Positions 17,772 to 27,180 are shown, numbered from the stretch's first letter. The stretch is 64,000 nucleotides of DNA from Peptostreptococcaceae bacterium (GCA_902363255.1 CABIZO010000009.1:1-64000), one strand, 5' to 3'. The notes: generated by a model from the sequence alone, not told the origin. Made by a program: numbers and translations.

Positions 17772-18563
17772 CTACTTATTATCTTCTTTTATTAACTTTT
17801 TAATTGCTTCAATTGCAATTTTTATAGCTGGTTCAATATCATAATTACCTATATTAGACAGACCTGCTTTTTCTCTTTCTTGATTTGCTACAGCCAATAG
17901 AATTGTTCCGCATCTAACTTTTAGGTAACTTCCAACTGTAAATAATGCTGCTGATTCCATTTCTGATCCTAAACAACCTAAATCTAACCATGCATTCCAT
18001 TTACCTTCCAACTCATATCTTACAGGCATTTTTTCTGGTGAGTGTTGTCCATAAAAAGAATCTTTACATTGAACTACCCCAACATGAGGATTATAATTTG
18101 CTTCTTTTGCTGAAGATGCTAATGCATTAACTATTTCATGGTTTGCTACAGCTGGGAATTCAATAGGAGCATACTCCTTACTTGTCCCTTCGTTTCTAAC
18201 AGCACCTGTAGCAACTATTAAATCGCCACCTTTAACATCTAAGTTCATTCCACCGCATGTACCAACACGTATAAATGTATCTGCTCCTGCATCTACCAAT
18301 TCTTGTAATGCTATTGCTGCACTTGGACCACCGATACCTGTTGATGTAACACTAACTTTAACACCATCTAAATATCCAGTATATGTTGTATATTCTCTTA
18401 AATCTGCTATTTTTTCTGCATTATCTAAATATTGAGCTATTTTTTCACAACGCTTTGGATCTCCTGGCATAATTACATATTTCCCTACTTCATTATCACA
18501 CACTCCAATATGAAACTGTTTTCCATCTGCTCTTTTCATTTTTTTAATATTCTCCCTTATCAT
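17772..18563 (-). CDS. udp: Uridine phosphorylase
   Basis: 263 residues. PNP/UDP phosphorylase family: phosphate-binding VIMPGDPKRCEKIA (about residues 30-43), STGIGGPSAAIALQEL (about 74-89), RVGTCGGMN, FYGQHSPEK, and the nucleoside-binding GSEMESAALFTVGSYL (about 199-214). Cleaves uridine with phosphate to uracil and ribose-1-phosphate. The STGIGGPS motif and the E-M-E-S-A triad favour the Udp branch over DeoD purine phosphorylase; the exact base preference is inference. Sits between the MFS permease (15-base gap) and deoB. Confidence 0.9.
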   Translation of the reverse strand: MIRENIKKMKRADGKQFHIGVCDNEVGKYVIMPGDPKRCEKIAQYLDNAEKIADLREYTTYTGYLDGVKVSVTSTGIGGPSAAIALQELVDAGADTFIRVGTCGGMNLDVKGGDLIVATGAVRNEGTSKEYAPIEFPAVANHEIVNALASSAKEANYNPHVGVVQCKDSFYGQHSPEKMPVRYELEGKWNAWLDLGCLGSEMESAALFTVGSYLKVRCGTILLAVANQEREKAGLSNIGNYDIEPAIKIAIEAIKKLIKEDNK

Positions 18564-18578
18564 TTTATTATATTTAAA

Positions 18579-19940
18579 TTATTTTGATAAACCTAAGTTT
18601 TTCTTAGCAACGCTTACAGCTATAGAACTTAATAATATACAAATTACAAATCCTAATAAAATATTACTATATATTATTCCTTCACTTTTCATAAAGCTAA
18701 CAATAGCATTTGTTTGCATATGTTCCATTGTTAATAGTTTTCCAGTTATAACAATTCCAATAGAAGATGTAATTTTTATACATAAGTTAAAGAATCCTAA
18801 CCCTGCTCCTGTTTTATCTTTTGGTAATGAATTTATTACCATAGTCATAATCGGTGTGTATAATATTGAAAATCCACCATTAAACAAACAAGATATAAAT
18901 CCTAATAAAATTATACTTCTATCTAAAAATGCTGCCCCAAGTACTAATGCACTCACTAAACATGTAAATGCTATTGCTATTGTTTTTATAACACCAAGTT
19001 TTTGAGTTATTTTACTTCCAAATATACCTATAGATAAACCTACTAAATAACTTGGTAGTAGTATCATTGAAATTGCATCTAACTGTATTCCATGAACTTT
19101 TGATGCCATAAATGAAAATAAGAATGAATATGAACCCTGTATGCTATAAGTTAAAAATACAATTAGCATTACATTCATGTATTTTTTATTTTTAAAGAAA
19201 TCAATTGTAATAAATGCATCTGATTTCTTTGTTATATATATAAAGAACATGGCTATACTTAAAATGCATGCTATTAATATGTAAATATTCATTACTGTAA
19301 AGTATAAAGATATAAACAACGAAACACATGCTAGTAAAAATAATCCTATAAAATCAATTTTTGTTTTACTCTCTTTGGAATCTTCAGGTAAATATTTCAT
19401 TATAAAAGGAATCGTAAATAAAGATAGCATTGGAACTAAAAATAAATATTTCCAACCTATATAAGTAGCAAATAATCCTCCCATTAAAATCCCTAGCGCT
19501 TGTCCACTAGAAAAACATGCTGTATTAAAACCATAATATTTCATTCTATTATTTTCACTTAAATATCTTGTAGCTGTTAAAATAAGCAATGCTGATGCAC
19601 AAGTTCCTCCTGCCATTTGTATAGCTCTAGAAATTACAACCATAATAAATGAATCGGTAAATAAAAATCCTATAGCTGAACCTGAAGATAAAATTACAAT
19701 ACCAATTATCATCAATTTTCTAACACTTAGAAAATCTGATAAAGAAGCATAAATCATATATGCCACTCCCATTACAAGTAAGGATACTGAAGATTGTATA
19801 CTCACAGTTGATGAAGAAATTGCATAATCTTTTGATATCATTGGTGCACTAATATTAAATGCCTCCATAAGTGTTCCTGCCAAAATAAATACAATCATTA
19901 TCATAGGCATGACTTTTTCAATATTATTTTGTTCTTCCAT
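18579..19940 (-). CDS. MFS transporter, probable nucleoside permease
   Basis: 453 residues from the chosen start, with about 14 hydrophobic segments, as in the DHA2 branch of the major facilitator superfamily. The loop after segment 2 reads ASLSDFLSVRKLMIIG, close to the MFS motif A (D-x-x-G/S-R-R). The ATG at 19940 (MEEQNNIEK) follows AAGGGAG at 5-base spacing; two upstream in-frame ATGs at 19973 and 19961 have poor spacing. The family often exports drugs, but the gene is first in an operon with udp and deoB and controlled by an adjacent GntR regulator, so uptake of uridine or a related nucleoside is the likelier job. That substrate is inferred from context only. Confidence 0.7.
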   Translation of the reverse strand: MEEQNNIEKVMPMIMIVFILAGTLMEAFNISAPMISKDYAISSSTVSIQSSVSLLVMGVAYMIYASLSDFLSVRKLMIIGIVILSSGSAIGFLFTDSFIMVVISRAIQMAGGTCASALLILTATRYLSENNRMKYYGFNTACFSSGQALGILMGGLFATYIGWKYLFLVPMLSLFTIPFIMKYLPEDSKESKTKIDFIGLFLLACVSLFISLYFTVMNIYILIACILSIAMFFIYITKKSDAFITIDFFKNKKYMNVMLIVFLTYSIQGSYSFLFSFMASKVHGIQLDAISMILLPSYLVGLSIGIFGSKITQKLGVIKTIAIAFTCLVSALVLGAAFLDRSIILLGFISCLFNGGFSILYTPIMTMVINSLPKDKTGAGLGFFNLCIKITSSIGIVITGKLLTMEHMQTNAIVSFMKSEGIIYSNILLGFVICILLSSIAVSVAKKNLGLSK

Positions 19941-19996
19941 AACTACTCCCTTTTTGTACATTATTTTATACATCCTTTCTTAGTTGTATATATTGT

Positions 19997-20011
19997 TGTA
20001 TATTCTATACA
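19997..20011. promoter_or_regulatory. Candidate GntR operator
   Basis: Perfect palindrome TGTATATTCTATACA covering the predicted transcription start of the permease-udp-deoB operon, with a further TTGTATA half-site repeated beside it (19984-19990). GntR/HutC regulators bind short palindromes of this form. Confidence 0.55.
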
Positions 20012-20016
20012 GGTTA

Positions 20017-20046
20017 ATATTAGCACTACTTTGCAAACGTTGTCAA
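20017..20046 (-). promoter_or_regulatory. Promoter for MFS-udp-deoB
   Basis: TTGACA (20046-20041), 18-base spacer, TAATAT (20022-20017). Overlaps the region between the diverging control site and the gntR terminator. Confidence 0.65.
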
Positions 20047-20057
20047 CAAAATAAATA

Positions 20058-20086
20058 AAAAAAGACCAAATTAAATTTGATCTTTT
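20058..20086 (-). terminator. Terminator after gntR
   Basis: AAAAGATCAAATTT pairs with AATTTGGTCTTTT, followed by a T run on the minus strand. It separates the regulator from the permease operon promoter 12 bases further on. Confidence 0.8.
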
Positions 20087-20818
20087 TTATTTATTACAAT
20101 ATATTTTTAAATTAGCTCGATTTAAAGGAATATAATACTTACTATGAGCTATAACATCACCCTTAGCATCTAATACTGTCTCCATAATCATCTGAAATAA
20201 GTTCGTATCATTTTCTATTTCCTTACTCTTCAAATTTTCAGTTTCATTAACAACTCTTAATTCAATTATCGATGAATGTGCGTATTCATATATTTTATTT
20301 TCCATAAAATCTAAAAGCTCCGAACTGTTATTTAAATCTACATCATTCAGATATTCCGAATCTGCGGGTAAATGCGAAAAACAGTATGCTTTAATACTTC
20401 CTTCGTTTTTATAATACCTATGTACAGCCAACACTACTGAGAACTTACTTTTTAAAATTCTTTCTGTATACTCCGTCGATATACCAGGAATTAACTCAAT
20501 AGTAACATCATCTAAATTATCTAAACAACTTTTATATACAGGATTGCTCATTTTTTCAAGCCCAACACTATCTTTATTAAGTGTTTTTCTAACAAAATTA
20601 CCTATACCTCTTCTCGACTCAATTATACCATCTTCTTGCAATAAAGCTAATGACTGCCTAAGCGTCATTCTACTTATCCCCATTTGTTTTGCTAATACAG
20701 GTTCTGTAGGTAATTTACTACCTTCAGGGTATAATCCATCTTGAATAAGTTTTAATATTTTATTATACGCAACTGCATATTTAGCCGCTTTATCATTAGA
20801 ACGGTTATTTTCAATCAC
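20087..20818 (-). CDS. GntR-family (HutC type) transcriptional regulator
   Basis: 243 residues. Winged helix-turn-helix at residues 14-85 (YNKILKLIQDGLYPEGSKLPTEPVLAKQMGISRMTLRQSLALLQEDGIIESRRGIGNFV) followed by a UTRA ligand-binding domain (about 95-240). It directly precedes the permease-udp-deoB operon in the same orientation, and a palindrome at the operon promoter is a good operator candidate. Likely a nucleoside- or sugar-phosphate-responsive repressor; the ligand is not readable. Confidence 0.85.
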   Translation of the reverse strand: MIENNRSNDKAAKYAVAYNKILKLIQDGLYPEGSKLPTEPVLAKQMGISRMTLRQSLALLQEDGIIESRRGIGNFVRKTLNKDSVGLEKMSNPVYKSCLDNLDDVTIELIPGISTEYTERILKSKFSVVLAVHRYYKNEGSIKAYCFSHLPADSEYLNDVDLNNSSELLDFMENKIYEYAHSSIIELRVVNETENLKSKEIENDTNLFQMIMETVLDAKGDVIAHSKYYIPLNRANLKIYCNK

Positions 20819-20838
20819 ATTATCACTTCCTCACTTTT

Positions 20839-20852
20839 ACATTATACAATGT
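20839..20852. promoter_or_regulatory. Candidate gntR -10 region and autoregulatory palindrome
   Basis: ACATTATACAATGT is a perfect palindrome just upstream of gntR; on the minus strand it contains TATAAT. No clear -35 is present. The site would suit self-repression, but it differs in sequence from the operator at 19997-20011. Confidence 0.35.
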
Positions 20853-21057
20853 TCATAAACTTTTAAACACTCTTTTATTAAAAGGTATATAATTATTCAA
20901 TTTTACCTGTAAATAATAATATTCTAAACTAAAACTTGAAACATATTAAAATCTCATCTACAATTTCACGTGCTTTGCCATAATGTTTTAATGTTTTATT
21001 TATTCCTATTATATACTTTCAACATTTTATGTAGTAAATTATTCTTTGTATTATAAA

Positions 21058-21096
21058 ATAAAAAAGCTATGAAATTTTAAATTTCATAGCTTTAAA
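21058..21096 (-). terminator. Terminator after nupQ-like gene
   Basis: AAAGCTATGAAATTT and its complement are followed by TTTTTTATTT on the minus strand; end of the nucleoside ABC permease operon. Confidence 0.85.
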
Positions 21097-21100
21097 TTAA

Positions 21101-22036
21101 TTATCTTTCACCTTTTTTGTATGGATTACCTAAAGCTGAAGGAGCTTTAGAACTCTTAACAAATAATACTAATACTATTAATGTAACTATATAAGGTATC
21201 ATAGATAATAAGTTTTCATTAATTTTAAATGGTAATGTTGGGCTTCCGAAGTATACAGATAATGCTGTAGAGAATCCAAATAGAACACAAGCAAGTGCCG
21301 CCCATTGTGGTCTCCATTTACCGAATATAACAGCTGCCATAGCTATATACCCTTGTCCAGATACTAGCGTAGGTCTGAATGAAGAAACTAATGCTAAAGA
21401 CATTGATGCTCCTCCAAGTCCTGCTAAGAATCCTGAGATTAAAACTCCACTGTATCTAACTCTAGCAACATTTATACCTAAAGTATCTGCTGCTCCTGGA
21501 TGTTCACCAACTGCTCTTATTCTAAGACCAAACTTAGTTTTATATAAAACATAATATGCTACAACTATTAATGCAAATGCAATATAAACTGTTGCATAAT
21601 TATTAAATATTGAATCTAATATTCCACCTGACTTAAATACACCGTTAAATAATCTTGGCATTTTATTTGCCATGTCTATAGTAGGTGTAGTTGTCGCCCC
21701 ATCAAATATTATTTTAGCTAGGAATAATGCAAACCCTGGTGCTAAAAGGTTTATAGCAACACCTGATATTGTATGATCTGCATTGAATTTTATAGTTGCT
21801 ATAGCATGAATCAATGCAAAGAATGCTCCTGCTAAACCACCTATTAAAAATGCTAGCCATGGATTACCAGTTAAATACCCTGCTGTTGCTCCTGCGAAAG
21901 CTCCTATTGTCATCATTCCTTCAAGTCCGATATTTACAATACCTGAGTTTTCAGAGAATACTCCTCCTAGTGCTGTATATATAAGGGGAGTTGAGTACAT
22001 TAATGTTGTACTAATAATAATAGCTAAATCTTGCAT
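21101..22036 (-). CDS. Nucleoside ABC transporter permease (NupQ/YufQ-like)
   Basis: 311 residues with about eight or nine hydrophobic segments. Branched-chain amino acid/BMP-type permease fold: GGVFSENSGIVNIGLEGMMTIGAF near the N-terminus and GEHPGAADTLGINVARVRYSGVLISGFLAGLGGASM (about residues 177-212), the cytoplasmic loop that contacts the ATPase. Its start overlaps the stop of the preceding permease by one base (TAATG), so translation is probably coupled. Works with the other permease, the ATPase and the BMP lipoprotein to import nucleosides, by analogy with Bacillus NupNOPQ. Confidence 0.88.
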   Translation of the reverse strand: MQDLAIIISTTLMYSTPLIYTALGGVFSENSGIVNIGLEGMMTIGAFAGATAGYLTGNPWLAFLIGGLAGAFFALIHAIATIKFNADHTISGVAINLLAPGFALFLAKIIFDGATTTPTIDMANKMPRLFNGVFKSGGILDSIFNNYATVYIAFALIVVAYYVLYKTKFGLRIRAVGEHPGAADTLGINVARVRYSGVLISGFLAGLGGASMSLALVSSFRPTLVSGQGYIAMAAVIFGKWRPQWAALACVLFGFSTALSVYFGSPTLPFKINENLLSMIPYIVTLIVLVLFVKSSKAPSALGNPYKKGER

Positions 22037-23127
22037 TATGCGTTACCCCCTTTTGCTTTCTTTTCTTTCATTTTTAAGTATATAAGTCTTAATGCACTAC
22101 TTAATGCTATAAAGTAAACTATTGACCCTATAACTATATTTATTACTTCTGATGGTGCTCCAACTGATTGCATTTTTATACCACCATATTTAAATGCACC
22201 AAATAATAATCCTGAGAATATAACTCCTATTGGATTGCTGTTTGCTATTAAAGCAACAGCTATACCATCAAATCCATATCCTTCTTGTGCTGCAAGAACT
22301 GTTATATTATGAGTAACACCCATAACTTGTATTGCTCCAGCAACCCCAGCTAATAAACCAGCTATAGCCATAGATTTTAATATAGATTTATTGACATCTA
22401 TACCAGCATATTCTGCTGCATATTTATTATGACCAACTGCTCTAAGTTCAAAACCTAAAGTAGTTTTTGTTAATATAAACCATATTACAAATACTAGTAT
22501 TAAAGATATTACTATACCCCAGTTAACACTTGTTGCTGGACCAACTAAGTCTTTTAACCATGTAATTGATATACTTGCACTTTCATTTATATTAACCGAT
22601 GCTTCACTATTTGGTATTGATAAGAAACTATTTGAAACCATAAAGTTACTTAAATAAAATGCTATCCAGTTTAACATTATAGTTACTATAACTTCATTTA
22701 TACCAAACTTAGATTTTAAGAAACCTGCTATAGCTCCCCATAAACCACCAGCGATTGCTGCTGCTATTATAACAAGTGGTATATGAATTATAGCTGGTAA
22801 TTTAAGTGTATATCCTAATATAGTTGCCACTAATGCACCTATAATAAATTGTCCTTCTGCACCAATATTAAATAAACCTGTTTTAAAGGCAAATGCTATT
22901 GATAGACCTGTAAGTATATATGGTGTTGCTTTTATTATTGTCCAAGCTATATATTTAGGCTTTCCTATTATACCTTCTATCATAGCTCCATAAGCAGTTA
23001 TTGGATTATTCCCTGAAATTGTAAGAACTATCGCTCCAACAATTAATCCAAGAAGTATAGATAATAGGGAGAACTTAACTGCATCATTTATAAGTGGTTT
23101 CTTTTTAGAGTTTAAACTATTTTCCAC
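22036..23127 (-). CDS. Nucleoside ABC transporter permease (NupP/YufP-like)
   Basis: 363 residues from the chosen start, with about ten hydrophobic segments. GLFNIGAEGQFIIGALVATILGY and GHNKYAAEYAGIDVNKSILKSMAIAGLLAGVAGAI are the family motifs. A GTG at 23136 overlaps the ribosome site, while GTG at 23127 lies 8 bases after AGGAGG and begins (M)ENSLNSKKKP; the latter is chosen. It overlaps the ATPase gene end by 11 bases. Partner of the following permease in one transporter. Confidence 0.88.
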   Translation of the reverse strand: MENSLNSKKKPLINDAVKFSLLSILLGLIVGAIVLTISGNNPITAYGAMIEGIIGKPKYIAWTIIKATPYILTGLSIAFAFKTGLFNIGAEGQFIIGALVATILGYTLKLPAIIHIPLVIIAAAIAGGLWGAIAGFLKSKFGINEVIVTIMLNWIAFYLSNFMVSNSFLSIPNSEASVNINESASISITWLKDLVGPATSVNWGIVISLILVFVIWFILTKTTLGFELRAVGHNKYAAEYAGIDVNKSILKSMAIAGLLAGVAGAIQVMGVTHNITVLAAQEGYGFDGIAVALIANSNPIGVIFSGLLFGAFKYGGIKMQSVGAPSEVINIVIGSIVYFIALSSALRLIYLKMKEKKAKGGNA

Positions 23128-24688
23128 TATAGTCACCTCCTGCCATCATCATTCCTAGTTCATTTTCATTTGTATTTTTAGCATCTACTATACCAACAAT
23201 TTTTCCTTCGTATATAACTGCTATTCTATCTGATACATTCATAACTTCATCTAATTCTAGTGATACTAAAAGAACTGCATTTCCTGCATCTCTTTGATCA
23301 ACTAATGATTTATGAACGAACTCTATAGCACCTACATCTAGTCCTCTTGTTGGTTGAGTTGCTATTAATAATTGAGGTTCATGACTTACTTCCCTTGAAG
23401 CTTCAATGTTTGTAACTTCTCTACCTATTATTACTTTTTGTTGGTTACCACCTGATAACCCTCTTGATAAAGCGTTGTAATCAGTAGGTCTAACATCAAA
23501 TCTTTCAATTATTTCTTTAGCTTTTTTATTTATTGCTTCCATATCTAAAATTCCGTTTTTAGAATATTTCTTTTCTTTATAATTTTGTAACACGACATTT
23601 TCAGCAATTGTATAGTTTAATACAAGACCTCTTTTTTGTCTATCTTCTGGTATATTTTTTATACCTTTATTGAATATTTGCTTAGGAGTTTTATTTACTA
23701 TAGCTTCTCCGTTTATTTCAATAATTCCTGAAGTAACTTTTCTAAGACCTGTTAAAGCTTCTACTAATTCTGATTGTCCATTCCCGTCTATACCTGCAAT
23801 ACCAAGTATTTCTCCTGCTTTAACTTCTAAAGAAAGTCCATCAACAACATTTATTTTTCTATTATCTTTAACTATTAAGTCATCTATTTTTAAAACTGTT
23901 TCTTTTGGCTTAGCTTCATCTTTGTCAACTTTAAAGTTTACTTCTCTACCAACCATCATTTCTGCTAAGTCATTTTCTGAAACATCAGATACCTTTACTG
24001 TATCGATATACTTACCTCTTCTTATTACAGTACAATGATCTGCTATAGCTTTTATTTCTTTTAATTTATGAGTTATTATTATTACTGACTTTCCTTGATT
24101 AGTTAAGTTTCTAATTATATTAATAAGTTCTGTTATTTCTTGTGGAGTTAAAACAGCTGTTGGTTCATCAAGTATTAAAGTTTCAGCACCTCTATATAAT
24201 GCTTTTAATATCTCAACTCTTTGTTGCATACCTACTGTTATATCTTCAACCTTAGCCATAGGATCAACGAATAATCCATATTTTGATGATATTTCTTTAA
24301 CATCCTCTATAGCTTTTTTCATATCTAATGCACCAGCATTTTTTGTCGGTTCTGTTCCTAGTACTATATTTTCAGCTACAGTAAATGGTTGAACAAGCAT
24401 GAAATGTTGATGCACCATACCTATTCCTTTAGATATAGCCACATTTGGATTACTTATATCAGTTAATTCTCCATTTATATATATTTCTCCTGATGTAGGA
24501 TTGTATAGACCATATAGTATATTCATAAGAGTAGATTTACCTGCTCCATTTTCGCCCAAAAGTGCATGTACCTCACCTTTATGTACAGTCAAGTTAATAT
24601 TGTCATTTGCTACAAAATTGCCAAACTTTTTAGTTATGTTTTTCATTTCTACAACTTTTTGACTGTAATCAATGCTATTATTATTCAT
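23117..24688 (-). CDS. Nucleoside ABC transporter ATP-binding protein (NupO/YufO-like)
   Basis: 523 residues with two ABC cassettes, as usual for this family. First cassette: Walker A GENGAGKST, signature GMQQRVEILKAL with a weak motif, Walker B LILDEPTAVL. Second: Walker A-like GIDGNGQSELVEAL, signature LSGGNQQKVIIGRE, and LLIATQPTRGLDVGA in place of the usual acidic Walker B end. The ATG at 24688 (MNNNSIDYSQK) follows GGAGG at 12-base spacing; the open frame begins 13 codons earlier, with no ribosome site and just after a terminator hairpin. Powers import by the two permeases. Confidence 0.9.
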   Translation of the reverse strand: MNNNSIDYSQKVVEMKNITKKFGNFVANDNINLTVHKGEVHALLGENGAGKSTLMNILYGLYNPTSGEIYINGELTDISNPNVAISKGIGMVHQHFMLVQPFTVAENIVLGTEPTKNAGALDMKKAIEDVKEISSKYGLFVDPMAKVEDITVGMQQRVEILKALYRGAETLILDEPTAVLTPQEITELINIIRNLTNQGKSVIIITHKLKEIKAIADHCTVIRRGKYIDTVKVSDVSENDLAEMMVGREVNFKVDKDEAKPKETVLKIDDLIVKDNRKINVVDGLSLEVKAGEILGIAGIDGNGQSELVEALTGLRKVTSGIIEINGEAIVNKTPKQIFNKGIKNIPEDRQKRGLVLNYTIAENVVLQNYKEKKYSKNGILDMEAINKKAKEIIERFDVRPTDYNALSRGLSGGNQQKVIIGREVTNIEASREVSHEPQLLIATQPTRGLDVGAIEFVHKSLVDQRDAGNAVLLVSLELDEVMNVSDRIAVIYEGKIVGIVDAKNTNENELGMMMAGGDYSGK

Positions 24689-24727
24689 AGCTATTTTTGT
24701 CCTCCTTGTCTCACCAATTTTTATCAT

Positions 24728-24759
24728 AAAAAAACGGATAATCTATCTATATGTTATCC
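24728..24759 (-). terminator. Attenuator-like terminator in the leader of the nucleoside ABC operon
   Basis: Minus strand GGATAA - 12 bases - TTATCC followed by GTTTTTTTA, located about 40 bases before the ATPase start codon and downstream of that operon's own promoter. Just upstream, positions 24771-24786 carry an imperfect copy of the hairpin sequence, which could form an alternative fold. Confidence 0.6.
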
Positions 24760-24901
24760 ATAAATTATATAATCTATTTGTTATCTAATTTAGTTTTTGC
24801 GAATTTACTATTTTTTAATAATAAAAATATACTTATTTTCGCATTTATTAGTGTAACATTTAATTATATTTTTTTATTAGTATGTATTATTATTCTTTTT
24901 A

Positions 24902-24930
24902 ATTATATCATTTAGCATACTATTTGCCAA
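24902..24930 (-). promoter_or_regulatory. Promoter for the nucleoside ABC ATPase/permease operon
   Basis: TTGGCA (24930-24925), 17-base spacer, TATAAT (24907-24902). The start near 24895 gives a leader of about 200 AT-rich bases. It also contains GCGAA and TTCGC segments 34 bases apart that could pair. Confidence 0.7.
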
Positions 24931-25000
24931 CATTATATTGTCATTAATTGTCGTAACTTAGATATTGTGTATCATTTTGAAATATTAATTTAATCAGTAA

Positions 25001-25041
25001 AAAAATCCATAGAATAACTATAGTCATTCTATGGATTCATA
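25001..25041 (-). terminator. Terminator after the BMP lipoprotein gene
   Basis: Minus strand ATCCATAGAATGACTATAG pairs with its near complement and runs into TTTTTTT; strong. It separates the binding protein transcript from the ATPase/permease genes. Confidence 0.85.
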
Positions 25042-25064
25042 TATAAACATCATTTATACTATTC

Positions 25065-26096
25065 TTACTTTATATATGCTTCGTATTCTTCTTCAGTTGC
25101 TGGAACTTTTATTTTTCCATCTTTTATTTCTTGAGACTTTTCTTCTACAAAGCTTAATACATCAGCTGGAACGTTTTTCTCACTAGTTGGAGCTATACCA
25201 ACACCACCAGTAGCTAATGTATTCATTTTTACTTCACCTGGAACATAAGAACCATCAACTAAAGCTTTAACAACATCAGATACAGCTATATTAACATTTT
25301 TCATTGCTGAAGTTATTACATGATCTGGAGCTAAATCATTTTGGTCTTTATCAACACCTATAGCCATTTTATCAGATTCTTTAGCTGCTTCTATTGCACC
25401 ATTACCTGCTGCACCTGCACATGGGAATACTACGTCAACTCCCTTAGCAAACATTGATGTAGCTATTGATTTACCTAAAGCTGAATCAGAGAAACTATTA
25501 GCATATTGAACTAATACTTCTGCATCTGGGTTAGCATCTTTAACACCAGCTTTGTATCCTACTTCAAACTCTTTTAAAACTACTGATTCCATACCACCTA
25601 TGAAAGCAACTTTATCTGTTTCAGTCATTTGACCTGCAACTAAACCTACTAAGTATCCTGCAACATTACCTTCGAATAATAATGAAGTTACGTTTTCTGG
25701 TTGTTTTTCATATGAATGGTCAACTATTGCAAATTGTTGCTCTGGATAATCTTTTGCTGCACTTTCTATAGCATCTGCTAATTTATATCCTATACCTATT
25801 ATTAAATCATATTCATCATCTACAAATTGTTCTATATTTGGAACATAATCCGCATCTTGCCTAGATTCTAAGTAATTAACATATACTTTGTCTTCTCCTA
25901 ATTCGTCTCTAACCGCTTGAAGACCTTCCCAAGAAGTTTGGTTGAATGATTGGTCATTTACTCCACCAACATCTGTTATCATTCCTACTCTTATTTGTTC
26001 ATCTGATGATTCGTTACCTTTTGATGAACATCCAACTAATGCTCCTAATGACATAATCATTGTTAATGATAATGCTACTAATTTTTTTAATTTCAT
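25065..26096 (-). CDS. BMP-family nucleoside-binding lipoprotein (NupN/YufN-like)
   Basis: 343 residues. Signal peptide MKLKKLVALSLTMIMSLGA with lipobox LVGC, giving a lipid-anchored surface protein after cleavage before Cys23. The mature part carries the BMP/PnrA fold: RVGMITDVGGVNDQSFNQTSWEG, FAIVDHSY, VAFIGGMES, VVFPCAGAAGNGAIEAA. Family members bind purine or pyrimidine nucleosides for an ABC importer, here the ATPase and two permeases downstream. AGGAGG precedes the ATG. Its transcript ends at a strong terminator, so the binding protein can be produced in excess over the membrane parts. Confidence 0.92.
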   Translation of the reverse strand: MKLKKLVALSLTMIMSLGALVGCSSKGNESSDEQIRVGMITDVGGVNDQSFNQTSWEGLQAVRDELGEDKVYVNYLESRQDADYVPNIEQFVDDEYDLIIGIGYKLADAIESAAKDYPEQQFAIVDHSYEKQPENVTSLLFEGNVAGYLVGLVAGQMTETDKVAFIGGMESVVLKEFEVGYKAGVKDANPDAEVLVQYANSFSDSALGKSIATSMFAKGVDVVFPCAGAAGNGAIEAAKESDKMAIGVDKDQNDLAPDHVITSAMKNVNIAVSDVVKALVDGSYVPGEVKMNTLATGGVGIAPTSEKNVPADVLSFVEEKSQEIKDGKIKVPATEEEYEAYIK

Positions 26097-26300
26097 AATG
26101 CCTCCTAGAAAATAAATATTATTTCGTTCCTTACGCTTATATTTTATAATATTTAGACAAAATAATCTATACTATTTTTATTTTTTTTTTGCATTTTTCA
26201 TCAAAATAATAGTTATATTTTGAATTATGATATACTTTTTATTTTTTTGATATATATTATTTTTTTTATATGTCCATTTAAATATAAATTTCAAGGCATA

Positions 26301-26327
26301 AAAAAAAGAGGTCTTAAATGCCTCCTT
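26301..26327 (-). terminator. Weak terminator after degV
   Basis: Short GC stem (GAGG/CCTC, extended by mismatched pairs) followed by TTTTTTT on the minus strand. Confidence 0.45.
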
Positions 26328-26334
26328 AATTTAT

Positions 26335-27180
26335 CTATTTTTTAAATACTAATATTCCACCTACACCAGGACCCGAATGAGCTCCGATACAAGTTCCTAC
26401 CATGAAATATCCTATTTTTTTAGGCTTGAAAACTTCTTTAGCCATTTCAGTAAGCTTTTCTGTTTCCTTAGGATCATCACTATACCCTATGTAAACTTCA
26501 TCTTGTTCTAAGTCATCGCCTAGTCTCTCTTTAACGTATTCAATCATTTTATTTAATACATTTTTCTTTCCTCTTACTTGTCCAACTTGAGAAACTAATC
26601 CGTCCTTAACTTCTAATATAGGTTTAATATTTAATAAACTACCAACAGTAGCTTTAGTTGATGATATTCTTCCACCTTTTTTAAGATATTCTAAAGTATC
26701 TACCGAGAACATAAGAATATATTTTTCTTTTATTTCATCTAAAGCTTTAAATACTTCATCTATAGTTTTACCTTCATTTATCATTTCAGCTGCTTTAACG
26801 ACAAAGAATCCTGCCCCAAAAGTTAAATTATTTGTGTCATATATATATATTTCTCCTTCAGTATCATTTTTAGCCATTATAGCACTTTGACATGTGCCTG
26901 TAGCTGCTGCTGATCCTGATATATATAATATAGTTTTACCCTCTTTTGTGTATTTATCAAAAACTTCTTTAAATTGAGCATAAGTAGCTTGAGAAGTTTT
27001 TGGATATGCATTTTCATCCCTTAAAATTTTGTAGAATTCTTCTGGTTGCATATCTATACTGTCTCTATATTCTTTTCCATCAAGTATAAGTGTTAGTGGT
27101 ACTACATCTATATCATACTTTTCTAAGTATTCTTTGTTAACATCAGATAAACTATCACATATTATTTTAATATTATTCAT
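26335..27180 (-). CDS. DegV family fatty-acid-binding protein
   Basis: 281 residues, usual length. N-terminal IICDSLSDVNKEYLEKYDIDVVPLTLILDGKEYRDS and central YPKTSQATYAQF and TILYISGSAAATGTCQSA are DegV motifs; the C-terminus has GTCIGAHSGPGVGG. Family members bind a fatty acid and, as FakB, present it to a fatty acid kinase. No fakA is nearby, so the partner and the preferred lipid are unknown. It follows trmL by 30 bases. Confidence 0.9.
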   Translation of the reverse strand: MNNIKIICDSLSDVNKEYLEKYDIDVVPLTLILDGKEYRDSIDMQPEEFYKILRDENAYPKTSQATYAQFKEVFDKYTKEGKTILYISGSAAATGTCQSAIMAKNDTEGEIYIYDTNNLTFGAGFFVVKAAEMINEGKTIDEVFKALDEIKEKYILMFSVDTLEYLKKGGRISSTKATVGSLLNIKPILEVKDGLVSQVGQVRGKKNVLNKMIEYVKERLGDDLEQDEVYIGYSDDPKETEKLTEMAKEVFKPKKIGYFMVGTCIGAHSGPGVGGILVFKK

